A DNA stretch of 36,308 nucleotides. Source: Singulisphaera sp. GP187. Lineage in GTDB: Bacteria > Planctomycetota > Planctomycetia > Gemmatales > Gemmataceae. The stretch covers positions 1 to 36,308 of the forward strand of contig CAMAUE010000044.1 of assembly GCA_945861245.1 (NCBI GenBank), in the 5' to 3' direction. A model generated the notes under the pieces. The model searched no databases, was not told the DNA's origin, and saw only the letters and a program-made list of their open reading frames with translations. Below are positions 26,150-33,947 of the stretch, piece by piece (the stretch's first letter is position 1; the number at the start of each line of letters is the position of its first letter). The translations under genes and the position numbers were made by a program.

Positions 26150-27283
26150 CTAACGGCGCAGCGGCACAAGATGCTTTTCGAACCACGCCGTCATCTCGGC
26201 TTGCATCTCTGGCAGATACTCATGCGCCGTGTTGGCGTACACGATACTGCGGAAACCGTCCTTCTTACCGTGGAGGTTGTAGACCGAGCCGAGCTTTTTC
26301 TCAAGGACCTCGATGCCGCTGAGCGGCAAGCCGCCGTCGCGGTCGCCGGAAAGAGCCAGGAATGGGCGCGGCGCGATGAGGGAGTAAATCGCTTCGGTGT
26401 CGAAATGGGCGAGCACGCCGGGCACCCAATAGTAGATGCCGTGGAGGCGAAAGTTGCCATGGGCGAACAGTTCCCGATAACGGGTGAAACCGGCGACGCA
26501 GACAGCCGCCTGCACGCGATTATCCACCGCAGCGAGCCACCAGGTTCCGGTACCGCCCATGCTCATGCCGCTGATGCCGATACGTTCGGAATCGATTTCG
26601 GGGCGTGTTTGCAAGTAGTCGAGCAAACATTGCTGATCGCGGATCATCAGGCCCCAGAGGGATCGGCCGTGGAGCAGATGCAGTTTGAAGAGGGTCGATT
26701 CGTCGAGTCCGCGTGCCAGTTCCTTGCTCTTGGGTGCCCGCGCGCCGCAGAAGTAGGAGTCGATGGCGGCGACGACGAAACCCTTGCGAGCGAGCATCGG
26801 GCCGACGCATTGCGGGTTGTTGACCTCGGTGCAGATCGTCGCCGCGCTGCCGCCGTGCCCGTGGAGGCCGATGACGGCGGGCAACTTGCCGACACGTTTC
26901 TTGGGAATCAGCAGAATGCCGGGGACGACGGAGTCGATGCCATTGTGAAATTCGAAACGCTCTTCGGTGAAATCGCCGCGATCTTCCTTCGCGATGATCT
27001 TCACCCCGAGCGGCCTTGGACGGGCCGGCATGTCGCCCAGGCAGCGCAGCACGATCGCGTGGGTCGCGGTTCGATCCTTGTCCTGCCAGCGTTTCAGGTC
27101 CGTCGGCAGCGGCCATTCAGGGAATGGGAACTTCCGATACTCCTCGGGCGCGTCTTTCCACATTTCGCCGAGCGGTTTGCCGCCGCGCGATTGCTTGGGC
27201 TCGACGCGCTCCTGAGCAAGAACAGATGAACCCGCCAGGCTACACAAAACCAGAACAAGCCCTGGAAAATGTGAGGATGTCAT
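26150..27283 (-). CDS. Secreted alpha/beta hydrolase, acetyl-xylan-esterase/dienelactone-hydrolase type
   Basis: The start at 27283 has AAGGAAAAAG upstream and a signal peptide (GLVLVLCSLAGSSVLA-QE). The 377-residue protein has a complete alpha/beta hydrolase set: oxyanion-hole HGHGG at 141-145, nucleophile elbow G-M-S-M-G with Ser241, acid in GDRDGG (Asp314 or Asp316) and catalytic His354 in TAHEY. The region before the hydrolase core (50-120) is typical of the bacterial acetyl-esterase-like AXE1/DLH proteins found in polysaccharide loci. The expected role is removal of acyl (acetyl or methyl-ester) groups from a glycan outside the cytoplasm. It diverges from the DUF1501 gene at 27399 across a control region with the shared palindrome. 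Confidence 0.85.
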   Translation of the reverse strand: MTSSHFPGLVLVLCSLAGSSVLAQERVEPKQSRGGKPLGEMWKDAPEEYRKFPFPEWPLPTDLKRWQDKDRTATHAIVLRCLGDMPARPRPLGVKIIAKEDRGDFTEERFEFHNGIDSVVPGILLIPKKRVGKLPAVIGLHGHGGSAATICTEVNNPQCVGPMLARKGFVVAAIDSYFCGARAPKSKELARGLDESTLFKLHLLHGRSLWGLMIRDQQCLLDYLQTRPEIDSERIGISGMSMGGTGTWWLAAVDNRVQAAVCVAGFTRYRELFAHGNFRLHGIYYWVPGVLAHFDTEAIYSLIAPRPFLALSGDRDGGLPLSGIEVLEKKLGSVYNLHGKKDGFRSIVYANTAHEYLPEMQAEMTAWFEKHLVPLRR

Positions 27284-27318
27284 TGTGGCACTTTTTCCTT
27301 GCCAAAGATAATTCAAGG

Positions 27319-27354
27319 TTGAAATTTCTGCATGCAGATATTAGTATACAATTA
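27319..27354 (+). promoter_or_regulatory. Promoter with a perfect TCTGCATGCAGA palindrome in its spacer
   Basis: TTGAAA (27319-27324) and TAGTAT (27342-27347) are 17 bases apart, a fair -35/-10 pair for the DUF1501 gene at 27399. The 12-base perfect palindrome TCTGCATGCAGA (27327-27338) fills the spacer, a classic repressor position. Overlapping the -10 is a second symmetric element centred on GTATAC (27344-27349), which resembles sites reported for some FCD-type GntR regulators. The 115-base region also serves the divergent esterase gene. Confidence 0.5.
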
Positions 27355-27398
27355 CCTGCCGATTTGAACTCCTTCCTGTTCCCATTCAGGATGAAACC

Positions 27399-28715
27399 AT
27401 GATCCCGAAATCCAAGAAACCTACCGGTTCGTGCAATCCTGACGAGCACGTACTTTCGCGCCGGCTGTTTTTGCGAGGCCTGGCGGCGGGAAGTGTGGCA
27501 CTGGGCGGCTTCGGGCAGTTGTTCTCGGCCGCGAATGCTCAGGAAGCCACGCGCCGGCAGAAGCACGTCATCCTCGTTTACATGAGCGGTGGGCCGAGTC
27601 AGTTCGAGACGTGGGATCCCAAGATCGGCCAGCGCACCTCCGGTCCACATATGACCATCCAGACGGCTGTGCCCGGTGTCCGTTTCGATGAGTACATGCC
27701 CAATTTCGCTCGGCTTGCCAATCGCATGAGCGTGATCCGCTCGATGACCACGCCTTCAAACGATCATGGGGTCGGTAGCCTGCACACCCAAAGCGGCTAC
27801 TTTCCCAGTCCGGCCATTTCCGCTCCCCCGCACTGGCTGTCGGTTTGCTCCCGATTGTTGCCACGAGAAAGTACGGACGGATTGCCGACGTATGTCATGC
27901 TGGGACGGCCTGACTTCACGCCTGGGCCGGGGTTCCTGGGCGCCGAGTATCAGGGCCTCGTGTTTCCCGGTAACGGCATGCCCCCGGCGGATCTTCCGCG
28001 AGCGAGTGAAGGCGATATCCAGGCGCAGGACCGCCGCGAAGGATTGCGGAGCCGACTGGGGGCGGCATTCAACGAAGGCCGACCGGCTCACCTCGTCGAG
28101 ACACACGACGTCTCATTTCGGCGGATGAGCAATTTGATGCGCACGCAGTCGGCCTTCGACATCTCGCGCGAACCTCGGCGCGATCACGATCGTTACGGCC
28201 CGAGTCCGCTTGCGAAGGACATGCTGCTGGCGAGGCGTTTTGTCGAGCAGGGGGTTTCCTTTGTGCGCGTTCAGCATCAAAACGGGCTGGCGTGGGACAA
28301 GCATCGTAACGCCTTCCGCAGTCAACGCTACATCACTGCCGAATTCGATCAGGCGGTCGGCGCCCTTGTCGATGACCTCGTCGATCGTGGTCTGTGGGAG
28401 CACACCCTCGTCGTGTGCATGGGCGAGTTCGGACGCACACCGATGATCAACGGTCAAGGAGGAGGCGGCCGCGATCACTGGCCCAGGAACTGGTCGATGT
28501 CGCTCGGCGGCTGCGGCATCCGCGGGGGCGTCGTCGTCGGGGCTACCAATCAGGACGGCACCGAAATTCAGAATCGGCCCGTCAGCATCCACGACCTGTT
28601 CTGCACGTTCTACAGAGCTTTGGGCATCAATCATCGCCGCCAGCTTTATCATCGCGATCGGCCGATTCCCCTGGTCGAAAATCAGCAAGGTCAACCCATC
28701 CAGGAACTGTTTTAA
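27399..28715 (+). CDS. DUF1501 family exported protein (module copy B)
   Basis: AGGA lies 8 bases before ATG 27399. A Tat-like signal follows a 20-residue polar lead (LSRRLFLRGLAAGSVALGGF). The DUF1501 motifs are LVYMSGGPSQFETWDPKIGQ near 50, VCMGEFGRTPMINGQGGGGR near 345 followed by DHWPRNWSMSLGGCGIRGGV, and SIHDLFCTFYRALGI near the end. Length 438. It starts the second DUF1501-WD40-DUF1549/1553 module, with the WD40 gene 11 bases downstream. It resembles the module A DUF1501 at 14585-15931 in details such as the SGGCGIR/LGGCGIR motif and the closing GINHRRQLYHRDRPIPL versus GIDHQKEI and GRPVPL. Family activity is unknown. Confidence 0.93.
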   Translation: MIPKSKKPTGSCNPDEHVLSRRLFLRGLAAGSVALGGFGQLFSAANAQEATRRQKHVILVYMSGGPSQFETWDPKIGQRTSGPHMTIQTAVPGVRFDEYMPNFARLANRMSVIRSMTTPSNDHGVGSLHTQSGYFPSPAISAPPHWLSVCSRLLPRESTDGLPTYVMLGRPDFTPGPGFLGAEYQGLVFPGNGMPPADLPRASEGDIQAQDRREGLRSRLGAAFNEGRPAHLVETHDVSFRRMSNLMRTQSAFDISREPRRDHDRYGPSPLAKDMLLARRFVEQGVSFVRVQHQNGLAWDKHRNAFRSQRYITAEFDQAVGALVDDLVDRGLWEHTLVVCMGEFGRTPMINGQGGGGRDHWPRNWSMSLGGCGIRGGVVVGATNQDGTEIQNRPVSIHDLFCTFYRALGINHRRQLYHRDRPIPLVENQQGQPIQELF

Positions 28716-28726
28716 CGAGGTGGTTC

Positions 28727-29818
28727 ATGCGATCCTGGATCATGCTGGTTGTCGGCGGTTTGTTCATCGTTTCCAGCGCCGATGCTCAAGACAATCCGAA
28801 GAGCCTCTTGTTCGAAAAGGACGAGCGGACCTTTTTCGTGCCAATGAACTATTCGCCGATTCGCACCGTTCGGCTACGTTTCCATCCGAGCGAGCCCAGA
28901 CTCCTCGCGCAGGTCAGTGATAAACGGTTGGCCGTCTGGGACCTGAACGCCAAGCCGCAAGCGACGAAGGGGCAGAAGGAACCTCGGGTGCTTCCTGATT
29001 ATGCGTGCGAACAGGCGGAAGGTTGGATCACCGGGTTCGATGTCCATCCCTCGGGCAAGTGGGTAATCACTGGTGGATCCGATCGCCAGCTGCGGCGCTG
29101 GGCCTGGAAGGATGCCAAACCGCTCCAAGTGATCGCCGGACATGACGGCTGGATCGAGGCCGTCGCCTATTCGCCCGACGGCAAGTTCGTCGCCACCGGC
29201 GGCGCCGATTTGAAAGTCAAAATCTGGGATGCGGAAAGCTTGAATCTTCTCGATCAGTTTTCCGGACATAGCCGTTTCGTTCGCGATCTGGCCTGGACAC
29301 CCAAGGGCGACTTCCTTTGCACCGGTGGTGAAGACGGCAAGGTGCTCGTCTATGATGTGCCCGGGAAAAAGGTCGCCCGAACGCTGACTTTCGGCAACAC
29401 CAACGAAGTGCAAGGACAGATCCCCAGCCACAGCGGCGTGTACCGCCTGGAGTGCAGCAACGACGGCAACTGGCTTTCCGTCACCGGCCAGGGGAAGTTC
29501 GGCCTTTACCACCTGCCGACCGGGAAACTCGCCGCCAGCGAAAATCTCTCCTTCGACTCTTGCTTTTATCCTGCGGGCCAGTTCTTGCTCGTCGGTTACA
29601 ACGACACCAAGGTTTTTCGCCTGAATCCTGCCAAGCTGGAAAAGGTATCGCTTGATACGCTGGGCAAAAAGGGGACGAGTAACAGCCCCGCGGGAGATGT
29701 CATCGCCAGCTTGAAACGCAACGATGGCTTCGGCATGGCCGTTCGGCGCGACGGCACCCTGGTTGCGGCCGCCGTTGGAGAATCGACCGTCGGTCTCTGG
29801 AAGGTGACGCAGAAATGA
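28727..29818 (+). CDS. Exported WD40-repeat beta-propeller protein (module copy B)
   Basis: The start at 28727 has CGAGGTGG upstream and a signal peptide (SWIMLVVGGLFIVSSADA-QD). The 363-residue protein holds WD40 repeats: TVRLRFHPSEPRLLAQVSDK ending LAVWDL, ITGFDVHPSGKWVITGGSDR, GHDGWIEAVAYSPDGKFVAT followed by KVKIWD, GHSRFVRDLAWTPKGDFLCT and later weaker blades ending GESTVGLWKV. It is the counterpart of the WD40 gene at 13458-14531, in the same position of a conserved three-gene module. It overlaps the following DUF1549/1553 gene by four bases (ATGA), again as in module A. A periplasmic scaffold role is inferred. Confidence 0.9.
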   Translation: MRSWIMLVVGGLFIVSSADAQDNPKSLLFEKDERTFFVPMNYSPIRTVRLRFHPSEPRLLAQVSDKRLAVWDLNAKPQATKGQKEPRVLPDYACEQAEGWITGFDVHPSGKWVITGGSDRQLRRWAWKDAKPLQVIAGHDGWIEAVAYSPDGKFVATGGADLKVKIWDAESLNLLDQFSGHSRFVRDLAWTPKGDFLCTGGEDGKVLVYDVPGKKVARTLTFGNTNEVQGQIPSHSGVYRLECSNDGNWLSVTGQGKFGLYHLPTGKLAASENLSFDSCFYPAGQFLLVGYNDTKVFRLNPAKLEKVSLDTLGKKGTSNSPAGDVIASLKRNDGFGMAVRRDGTLVAAAVGESTVGLWKVTQK

Positions 29819-31449
29819 ACACGCACGGAGTTCTCATGCACCGATTTTTGCTCTTCGTCGTCCTGGGGATCGCCGTGCCGACCTCGGTCTTTGCCCAGGC
29901 GAAATCGTTCGGCGATCCCAAGATCAGTGCCGCTCTCGACGCGGAGATCTTGGCGGTTCTCAAGGAGAACAAGCAAAAGCCGGTCGGCCCCGCCTCGGAT
30001 GCCGAGTTCCACCGCCGGGCGACGCTCGACTTGCTTGGCCGCATTCCGACCGCGGAGGAAACGCAGCGCTACCTGGCAGACAAAAACCCGGACAAACAGC
30101 GACAGCTCATTCACCGCCTCCTGGCGGACTGGGAGATGGCCGCGTATTGGGCCGATGTGCTGCATGTCGGCATGAATGGTCGCTCGGCCGACCCGGGTCT
30201 GGGCTACAAGGAATTCCGTGAGTATCTCCGACAGAGTCTCGAAGCCAACAAGCCGTGGGACAAGCTGGCCCGCGAACTTCTCCTGCCCGTGACAAACAGC
30301 CCGACACAGCCGGCGGCCTTCTTTCTCGGCAGTCGGCTCCGACGTGAAAACAAGGAAGATCAACTCGATGGCATGACAGTCGCCGTCGCCAGCACGTTCT
30401 TCGGCGTACGCATGGAGTGCGCCAAGTGCCACGATCATCCCCACGTCGATGAGTGGAAGCAAGATCATTACTACGGTCTGGCTTCATTCCTGAGCCGAAC
30501 GGAACTCCAGTTAGTCAACGCCAAGCCGAGCCTGCGTGAACGCGACACGGGTGACGTGACTTTCCAGAATCGCAAGCGGGACAGTTTCACCGCCAAGGTG
30601 ATGTTTCTGGATGACAAAGTCTTTCCCGAGCCGAAACCTGCCTCCAAGAAGATCGCGAACAAAAAGGATCTCCCCGATTTGGCCGAGAACAGCCGGCGCA
30701 AGCTTCTGGCGGACTACGCCCTCGTCGCGGACAATCGCTACTTCAAACGCGCCCTGGTCAATCGCGTGTGGAAGCAACTGATGGGTGTCGGTCTCGTAGA
30801 GCCGGTCGATCAGATTCATGACGGCAACACGCCGACGCATCCCAAACTTTTCGACCTGCTCGCGGACGATTTCGCGAAGAACGGTTTTGATCTGAAACGT
30901 CTCGTTGGCAACATCATGCTGACCGAGACGTATCGCCGTAGCAGCGTTTGGCCGGAGAAGGAACGGCCCAAGGAATCGCACTATGCCGTTTTCAATCTGC
31001 GTCCGCTGACGCCGGAGCAATTGGCCTTGTCGCTCGCAACGGCCACCGGCTACGTGGAAATACTGAAAGCGCAAAAGAAGAAGACCGAACCCAAAGACCT
31101 GCGCGCCGAGATGGAGAAGGACTACAAGCTGTTCATCGAGAACTATGAAAGCGAAAACGATCAATTCGCCGCCACGACTTCGCAGGCGCTGTTCATGACC
31201 TTCAACAAGACGACGCAAAAATACCTGCAACCGGTGGCGGGTAATCTCTCGGCTCGCCTGGTGAAGACAAGCGATACGGAGGCGCTTGCTCGACAGGCCT
31301 ACCTCGCTATCCTCTCGCGCACTCCCACGTCGGCTGAGAGCGAGGCGATCGCGAAGTACCTGCAAACCTCGGGCGCGGCGCGCGATCCGCTTGTGCGCGA
31401 TGTTTTGTGGGCGCTGCTGAACTCCACGGAATTTCGCTTTAACCATTGA
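29815..31449 (+). CDS. Short DUF1549/DUF1553 protein with one CxxCH (module copy B)
   Basis: ATG 29815 overlaps the WD40 stop (ATGA). ATG 29836, with GGAG five bases upstream, is an equally good start and gives a tighter signal peptide (MHRFLLFVVLGIAVPTSVFA). The DUF1549 segment is RRATLDLLGRIPTAEETQRY, the heme-type motif is CAKCH at 202-206 in ECAKCHDHPHVDEWKQDHYY, and the DUF1553-like half has RALVNRVWKQLMGVGLVEPV. It ends LWALLNSTEFRFNH, nearly the same ending as the module A homologue at 11809-13461. The PSCyt1 domain is absent. Length 544. The ECF sigma gene begins 104 bases downstream. Confidence 0.9.
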   Translation: MNTHGVLMHRFLLFVVLGIAVPTSVFAQAKSFGDPKISAALDAEILAVLKENKQKPVGPASDAEFHRRATLDLLGRIPTAEETQRYLADKNPDKQRQLIHRLLADWEMAAYWADVLHVGMNGRSADPGLGYKEFREYLRQSLEANKPWDKLARELLLPVTNSPTQPAAFFLGSRLRRENKEDQLDGMTVAVASTFFGVRMECAKCHDHPHVDEWKQDHYYGLASFLSRTELQLVNAKPSLRERDTGDVTFQNRKRDSFTAKVMFLDDKVFPEPKPASKKIANKKDLPDLAENSRRKLLADYALVADNRYFKRALVNRVWKQLMGVGLVEPVDQIHDGNTPTHPKLFDLLADDFAKNGFDLKRLVGNIMLTETYRRSSVWPEKERPKESHYAVFNLRPLTPEQLALSLATATGYVEILKAQKKKTEPKDLRAEMEKDYKLFIENYESENDQFAATTSQALFMTFNKTTQKYLQPVAGNLSARLVKTSDTEALARQAYLAILSRTPTSAESEAIAKYLQTSGAARDPLVRDVLWALLNSTEFRFNH

Positions 31450-31553
31450 GAGTAGCCCGTGGACGGCTGTTCCGGGTTTTGAGTCTTGGAGATTTTCTGA
31501 AATTCCTGTCAGGTTTTCCTCCACTCGCGGAAGAAGGAAGGAGGAGAACATGC

Positions 31554-32078
31554 ATGGCGACTTCCCCTGAACAATTCCTTACCTCGCTGTTGACGCATGA
31601 GTCGGACCTGAAGGCCTTTATCGGTTCGCTCATTCTCGACCGGCATGTGCGCGACGACGTCTTCCAAGAAGTCGCTTTGACGCTCTGGGACCGCAAGGAC
31701 GATTTCAATCCCGCCTTTTCCTTCGGTGCCTGGGCGCGCGGCATCGCGGCCAAAAAGATTCTCAAGCATCGCGAACGTGATGCACGTTTTCCCCTCTTGC
31801 TCAGCCCTGCGACGATCCAGGCGATTGCGGAAGCCTACGACCGTAACGAAGCCACCGCTCGCCCGGCTGCGGAAGCTCTGCGCCATTGCCTGGCAAAACT
31901 GCCGGAGAAATCGCGTCAGCTTCTACAACTTCGTTACGAGAAAAACCTGAAAGTCGAGCAGATCGCCGGACAGACGGCGAGCACACTCGATGCGATCTAT
32001 CAAGCTTTGTCGCGCCTTCGCGCCCGGCTTGAGGAGTGCATTCGCCAGAGGCTGGCCCTAGTCGAAGGAGGCCAGTGA
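31554..32078 (+). CDS. ECF-type RNA polymerase sigma factor
   Basis: The start at 31554 is set by a strong GGAGGAG site; an upstream in-frame ATG at 31446 overlaps the previous gene and lacks one. The 174-residue protein has region 2 (AFIGSLILDRHVRDDVFQEV followed by ALTLWDRKDDF, then FGAWARGIAAKKI) and region 4 (LPEKSRQLLQLRYEKNLKVE followed by QIAGQTASTLDAIYQALSRL). There is no extra C-terminal domain. The product is cytoplasmic and should direct RNA polymerase to a dedicated promoter set. The gene abuts a FecR-type gene with no spacer, so its activity is probably controlled by that membrane protein. Its target promoters cannot be told from the window. Confidence 0.93.
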   Translation: MATSPEQFLTSLLTHESDLKAFIGSLILDRHVRDDVFQEVALTLWDRKDDFNPAFSFGAWARGIAAKKILKHRERDARFPLLLSPATIQAIAEAYDRNEATARPAAEALRHCLAKLPEKSRQLLQLRYEKNLKVEQIAGQTASTLDAIYQALSRLRARLEECIRQRLALVEGGQ

Positions 32079-33437
32079 ATGGACCGCACACGCACGTTAA
32101 TCGAGAAATACCTGACAGGCATGCTCGAACCGAACGAGCTTGCCGAGTTGGAGAGGATGCTCCGCGAAGATCGAGCGGCGGCGGATTTGTTCGCCAGCAT
32201 GACACGACTGGAGAGCGAACTGCATGCTTGCTTCCAGCAAGAAGCGAATATCCAGGAAACGACGAGCGGATTGCAACAGGCAATCGATACCGCGTCAGTT
32301 GGCGAGAAAGGTAAGTGGAACCGTACGGCGGTCTGGTGGTCGGCGGCCGCAGTGGTTCTTGTCGCCGCTGGAGGGATTCTGTTTTCGCTTTGGAAAAACG
32401 GACAGCATGCTCCGCTGGAAGACGGGAACGGCTTCGTCAAGATTGAACCCAAAGACAACCCTCCCCAAGTTGACCCCAAATCGACCCAAGTAATCGCCGG
32501 CGATGTGCGCGTAAACGGTCAACTTGCCAAAACAGCCAACACCGGTGATCGGTTGCATGTCGTCAGCCAGCAGTCGGCGATCTTGTCTTTGCCGGACGGG
32601 TCGAAAGCGGAGTTCGAGTCCGCTAGCGAATTCGTCCTGCGCGGCGAGATGGCCGGCATGAGCCAGGTCGTCGAAATGGTGGACGGAACCGGAACTTTCA
32701 AGGTTGAACCCGCGGAAGGTGGTTTCCAGGTCGAAACGCCCGTGGGCCGGGTCACCGCTTTGGGGACAGAGTTCCGCGTCAAGTTGCGAACGCAAGGCGA
32801 TGCGAAAGAGCGAGTATTCCCAGGCACGAAGATCGCGGCCTTGGCGGTGCTCGTCATCTCCGGTGTCGTCGAGGTGGAAGTCGCCGGCAAAACATACACG
32901 CTGTATGCCGGCGACGATCGGCAATTTCCCGCGGGCCGTGAAAGCGGCAAGGCGCTGCGTGAAACGCTGACCGTTCTTGAGTCTATCGAGAAAGCTCAAA
33001 TCGTCGTGACACAGGGCGGGGATCGACCCAAGAAGACGACCGTGCCCTTGACCGACGACGTGCGCATCCTCATCGACGGAAAACCGGGCCGTGCGGACGA
33101 CCTTGGCAAAGGGATGATGGTGTACCTTCAGCGGTTTCAGGGAGACGATGAAGTGATCGCCTTGCGCGTCGAGGGTCCCACGATCACGGGAACGCTGAAA
33201 TCCGTTGCCCCCGACGCTCGCATGTTGACGGTGTCGTTACGCAAAGGCAAGGAAAGCAAGGTCCAGGAGCGTACTCTGGCATTGCGGCCGGACACGAAAA
33301 TTGAGATCGGCGGACGATCGATCCCCCTCGTGGAGTTGACCGTCGGTGCCACTGTTATCGTGAGATTGTCGGTGGATCAAAAATCGGCGCTGCAAATTAC
33401 GGTTCCGCGAAGCCGAGAAAGTGAACGACGCAAGTAA
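32079..33437 (+). CDS. FecR-type membrane anti-sigma/sensor protein with C-terminal DUF5666-like region
   Basis: ATG 32079 directly follows the sigma stop, with GGAGG inside the sigma gene's end. The N-terminal cytoplasmic part (1-80) includes LTGMLEPNELAELERMLRED, typical of FecR-type anti-sigma domains in planctomycetes. One membrane helix lies at about 86-105 (AVWWSAAAVVLVAAGGILFS). The periplasmic FecR domain spans about 135-290 (AILSLPDGSKAEFESASEFV, FQVETPVGRVTALGTEFRVK). The last 150 residues form an unusual extension with repeated beta elements: TVPLTDDVRILIDGKP near 330, then ITGTLKSVAPDARMLTVSLR with TLALRPDTKIEIGG. That pattern recurs in the next gene's product. The pair with the sigma factor implies cell-surface signalling. 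Confidence 0.9.
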   Translation: MDRTRTLIEKYLTGMLEPNELAELERMLREDRAAADLFASMTRLESELHACFQQEANIQETTSGLQQAIDTASVGEKGKWNRTAVWWSAAAVVLVAAGGILFSLWKNGQHAPLEDGNGFVKIEPKDNPPQVDPKSTQVIAGDVRVNGQLAKTANTGDRLHVVSQQSAILSLPDGSKAEFESASEFVLRGEMAGMSQVVEMVDGTGTFKVEPAEGGFQVETPVGRVTALGTEFRVKLRTQGDAKERVFPGTKIAALAVLVISGVVEVEVAGKTYTLYAGDDRQFPAGRESGKALRETLTVLESIEKAQIVVTQGGDRPKKTTVPLTDDVRILIDGKPGRADDLGKGMMVYLQRFQGDDEVIALRVEGPTITGTLKSVAPDARMLTVSLRKGKESKVQERTLALRPDTKIEIGGRSIPLVELTVGATVIVRLSVDQKSALQITVPRSRESERRK

Positions 33438-33493
33438 ACGTCTCAACCCTTCCGTTTCTTTACTGCCGCCGAGCGCGGCAAGGAGTAGCAGGT

Positions 33494-33904
33494 ATGAAAG
33501 GTTGCATGTTTGGTTTCGCACTGGTCGCGATGAGCATTTTGGTTGTCGCGGACACTGTCGGCCAGGAAAAAGGAAAGCCTCGCGCGCAGAGTGCCAGCGG
33601 GGTCGTGTCCAAGATCGACGGCACTTCGCTGTCGATCACGCAAAGCGGCGGCGACAAAGGTGGCGAGCGCTCGACAGTGTTTGCCATCGGTGCCCAGACA
33701 AAGATCCTCATTCAGACGAACGAGGACAACATCGTCAAGGGCGAAGGCGGGAACGAGCGCAAGGTTCCCAAGACCAAGGAGGGCAACATTGCCGACGTGA
33801 AACTCGATCAGCGCGTGACCGTTGGATACGCCGAAGCGGGCAAAGCCGACAGCGTTCTGGTCCTGCGACCAACTCCGCCCCGCAAGAAGGAAGGCGAGAA
33901 GTAA
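33494..33904 (+). CDS. Small secreted protein resembling the FecR C-terminal extension
   Basis: AAGGAG lies 8 bases before ATG 33494. The 136-residue product has a signal peptide (FGFALVAMSILVVADTVG-QE) and a short beta-rich domain: SGVVSKIDGTSLSITQSGGD, TVFAIGAQTKILIQTN, then VKLDQRVTVGYAEAGKADSV before a basic/acidic tail PRKKEGEK. The order (G-V-V-x-x-I-D, T-K-I-x-I, L-x-x-x-V-T-V) mirrors the C-terminal domain of the FecR protein encoded 56 bases upstream, and is like DUF5666-type domains. No function is known. It may be a soluble companion or ligand-binding partner of the sensor. It lies 43 bases before the G8-domain gene and probably shares its transcript. Confidence 0.75.
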   Translation: MKGCMFGFALVAMSILVVADTVGQEKGKPRAQSASGVVSKIDGTSLSITQSGGDKGGERSTVFAIGAQTKILIQTNEDNIVKGEGGNERKVPKTKEGNIADVKLDQRVTVGYAEAGKADSVLVLRPTPPRKKEGEK

Positions 33905-33947
33905 CCTGTGGAAGTTCTTCGTTGATACCCGAAAAGGAGATTCTGAA

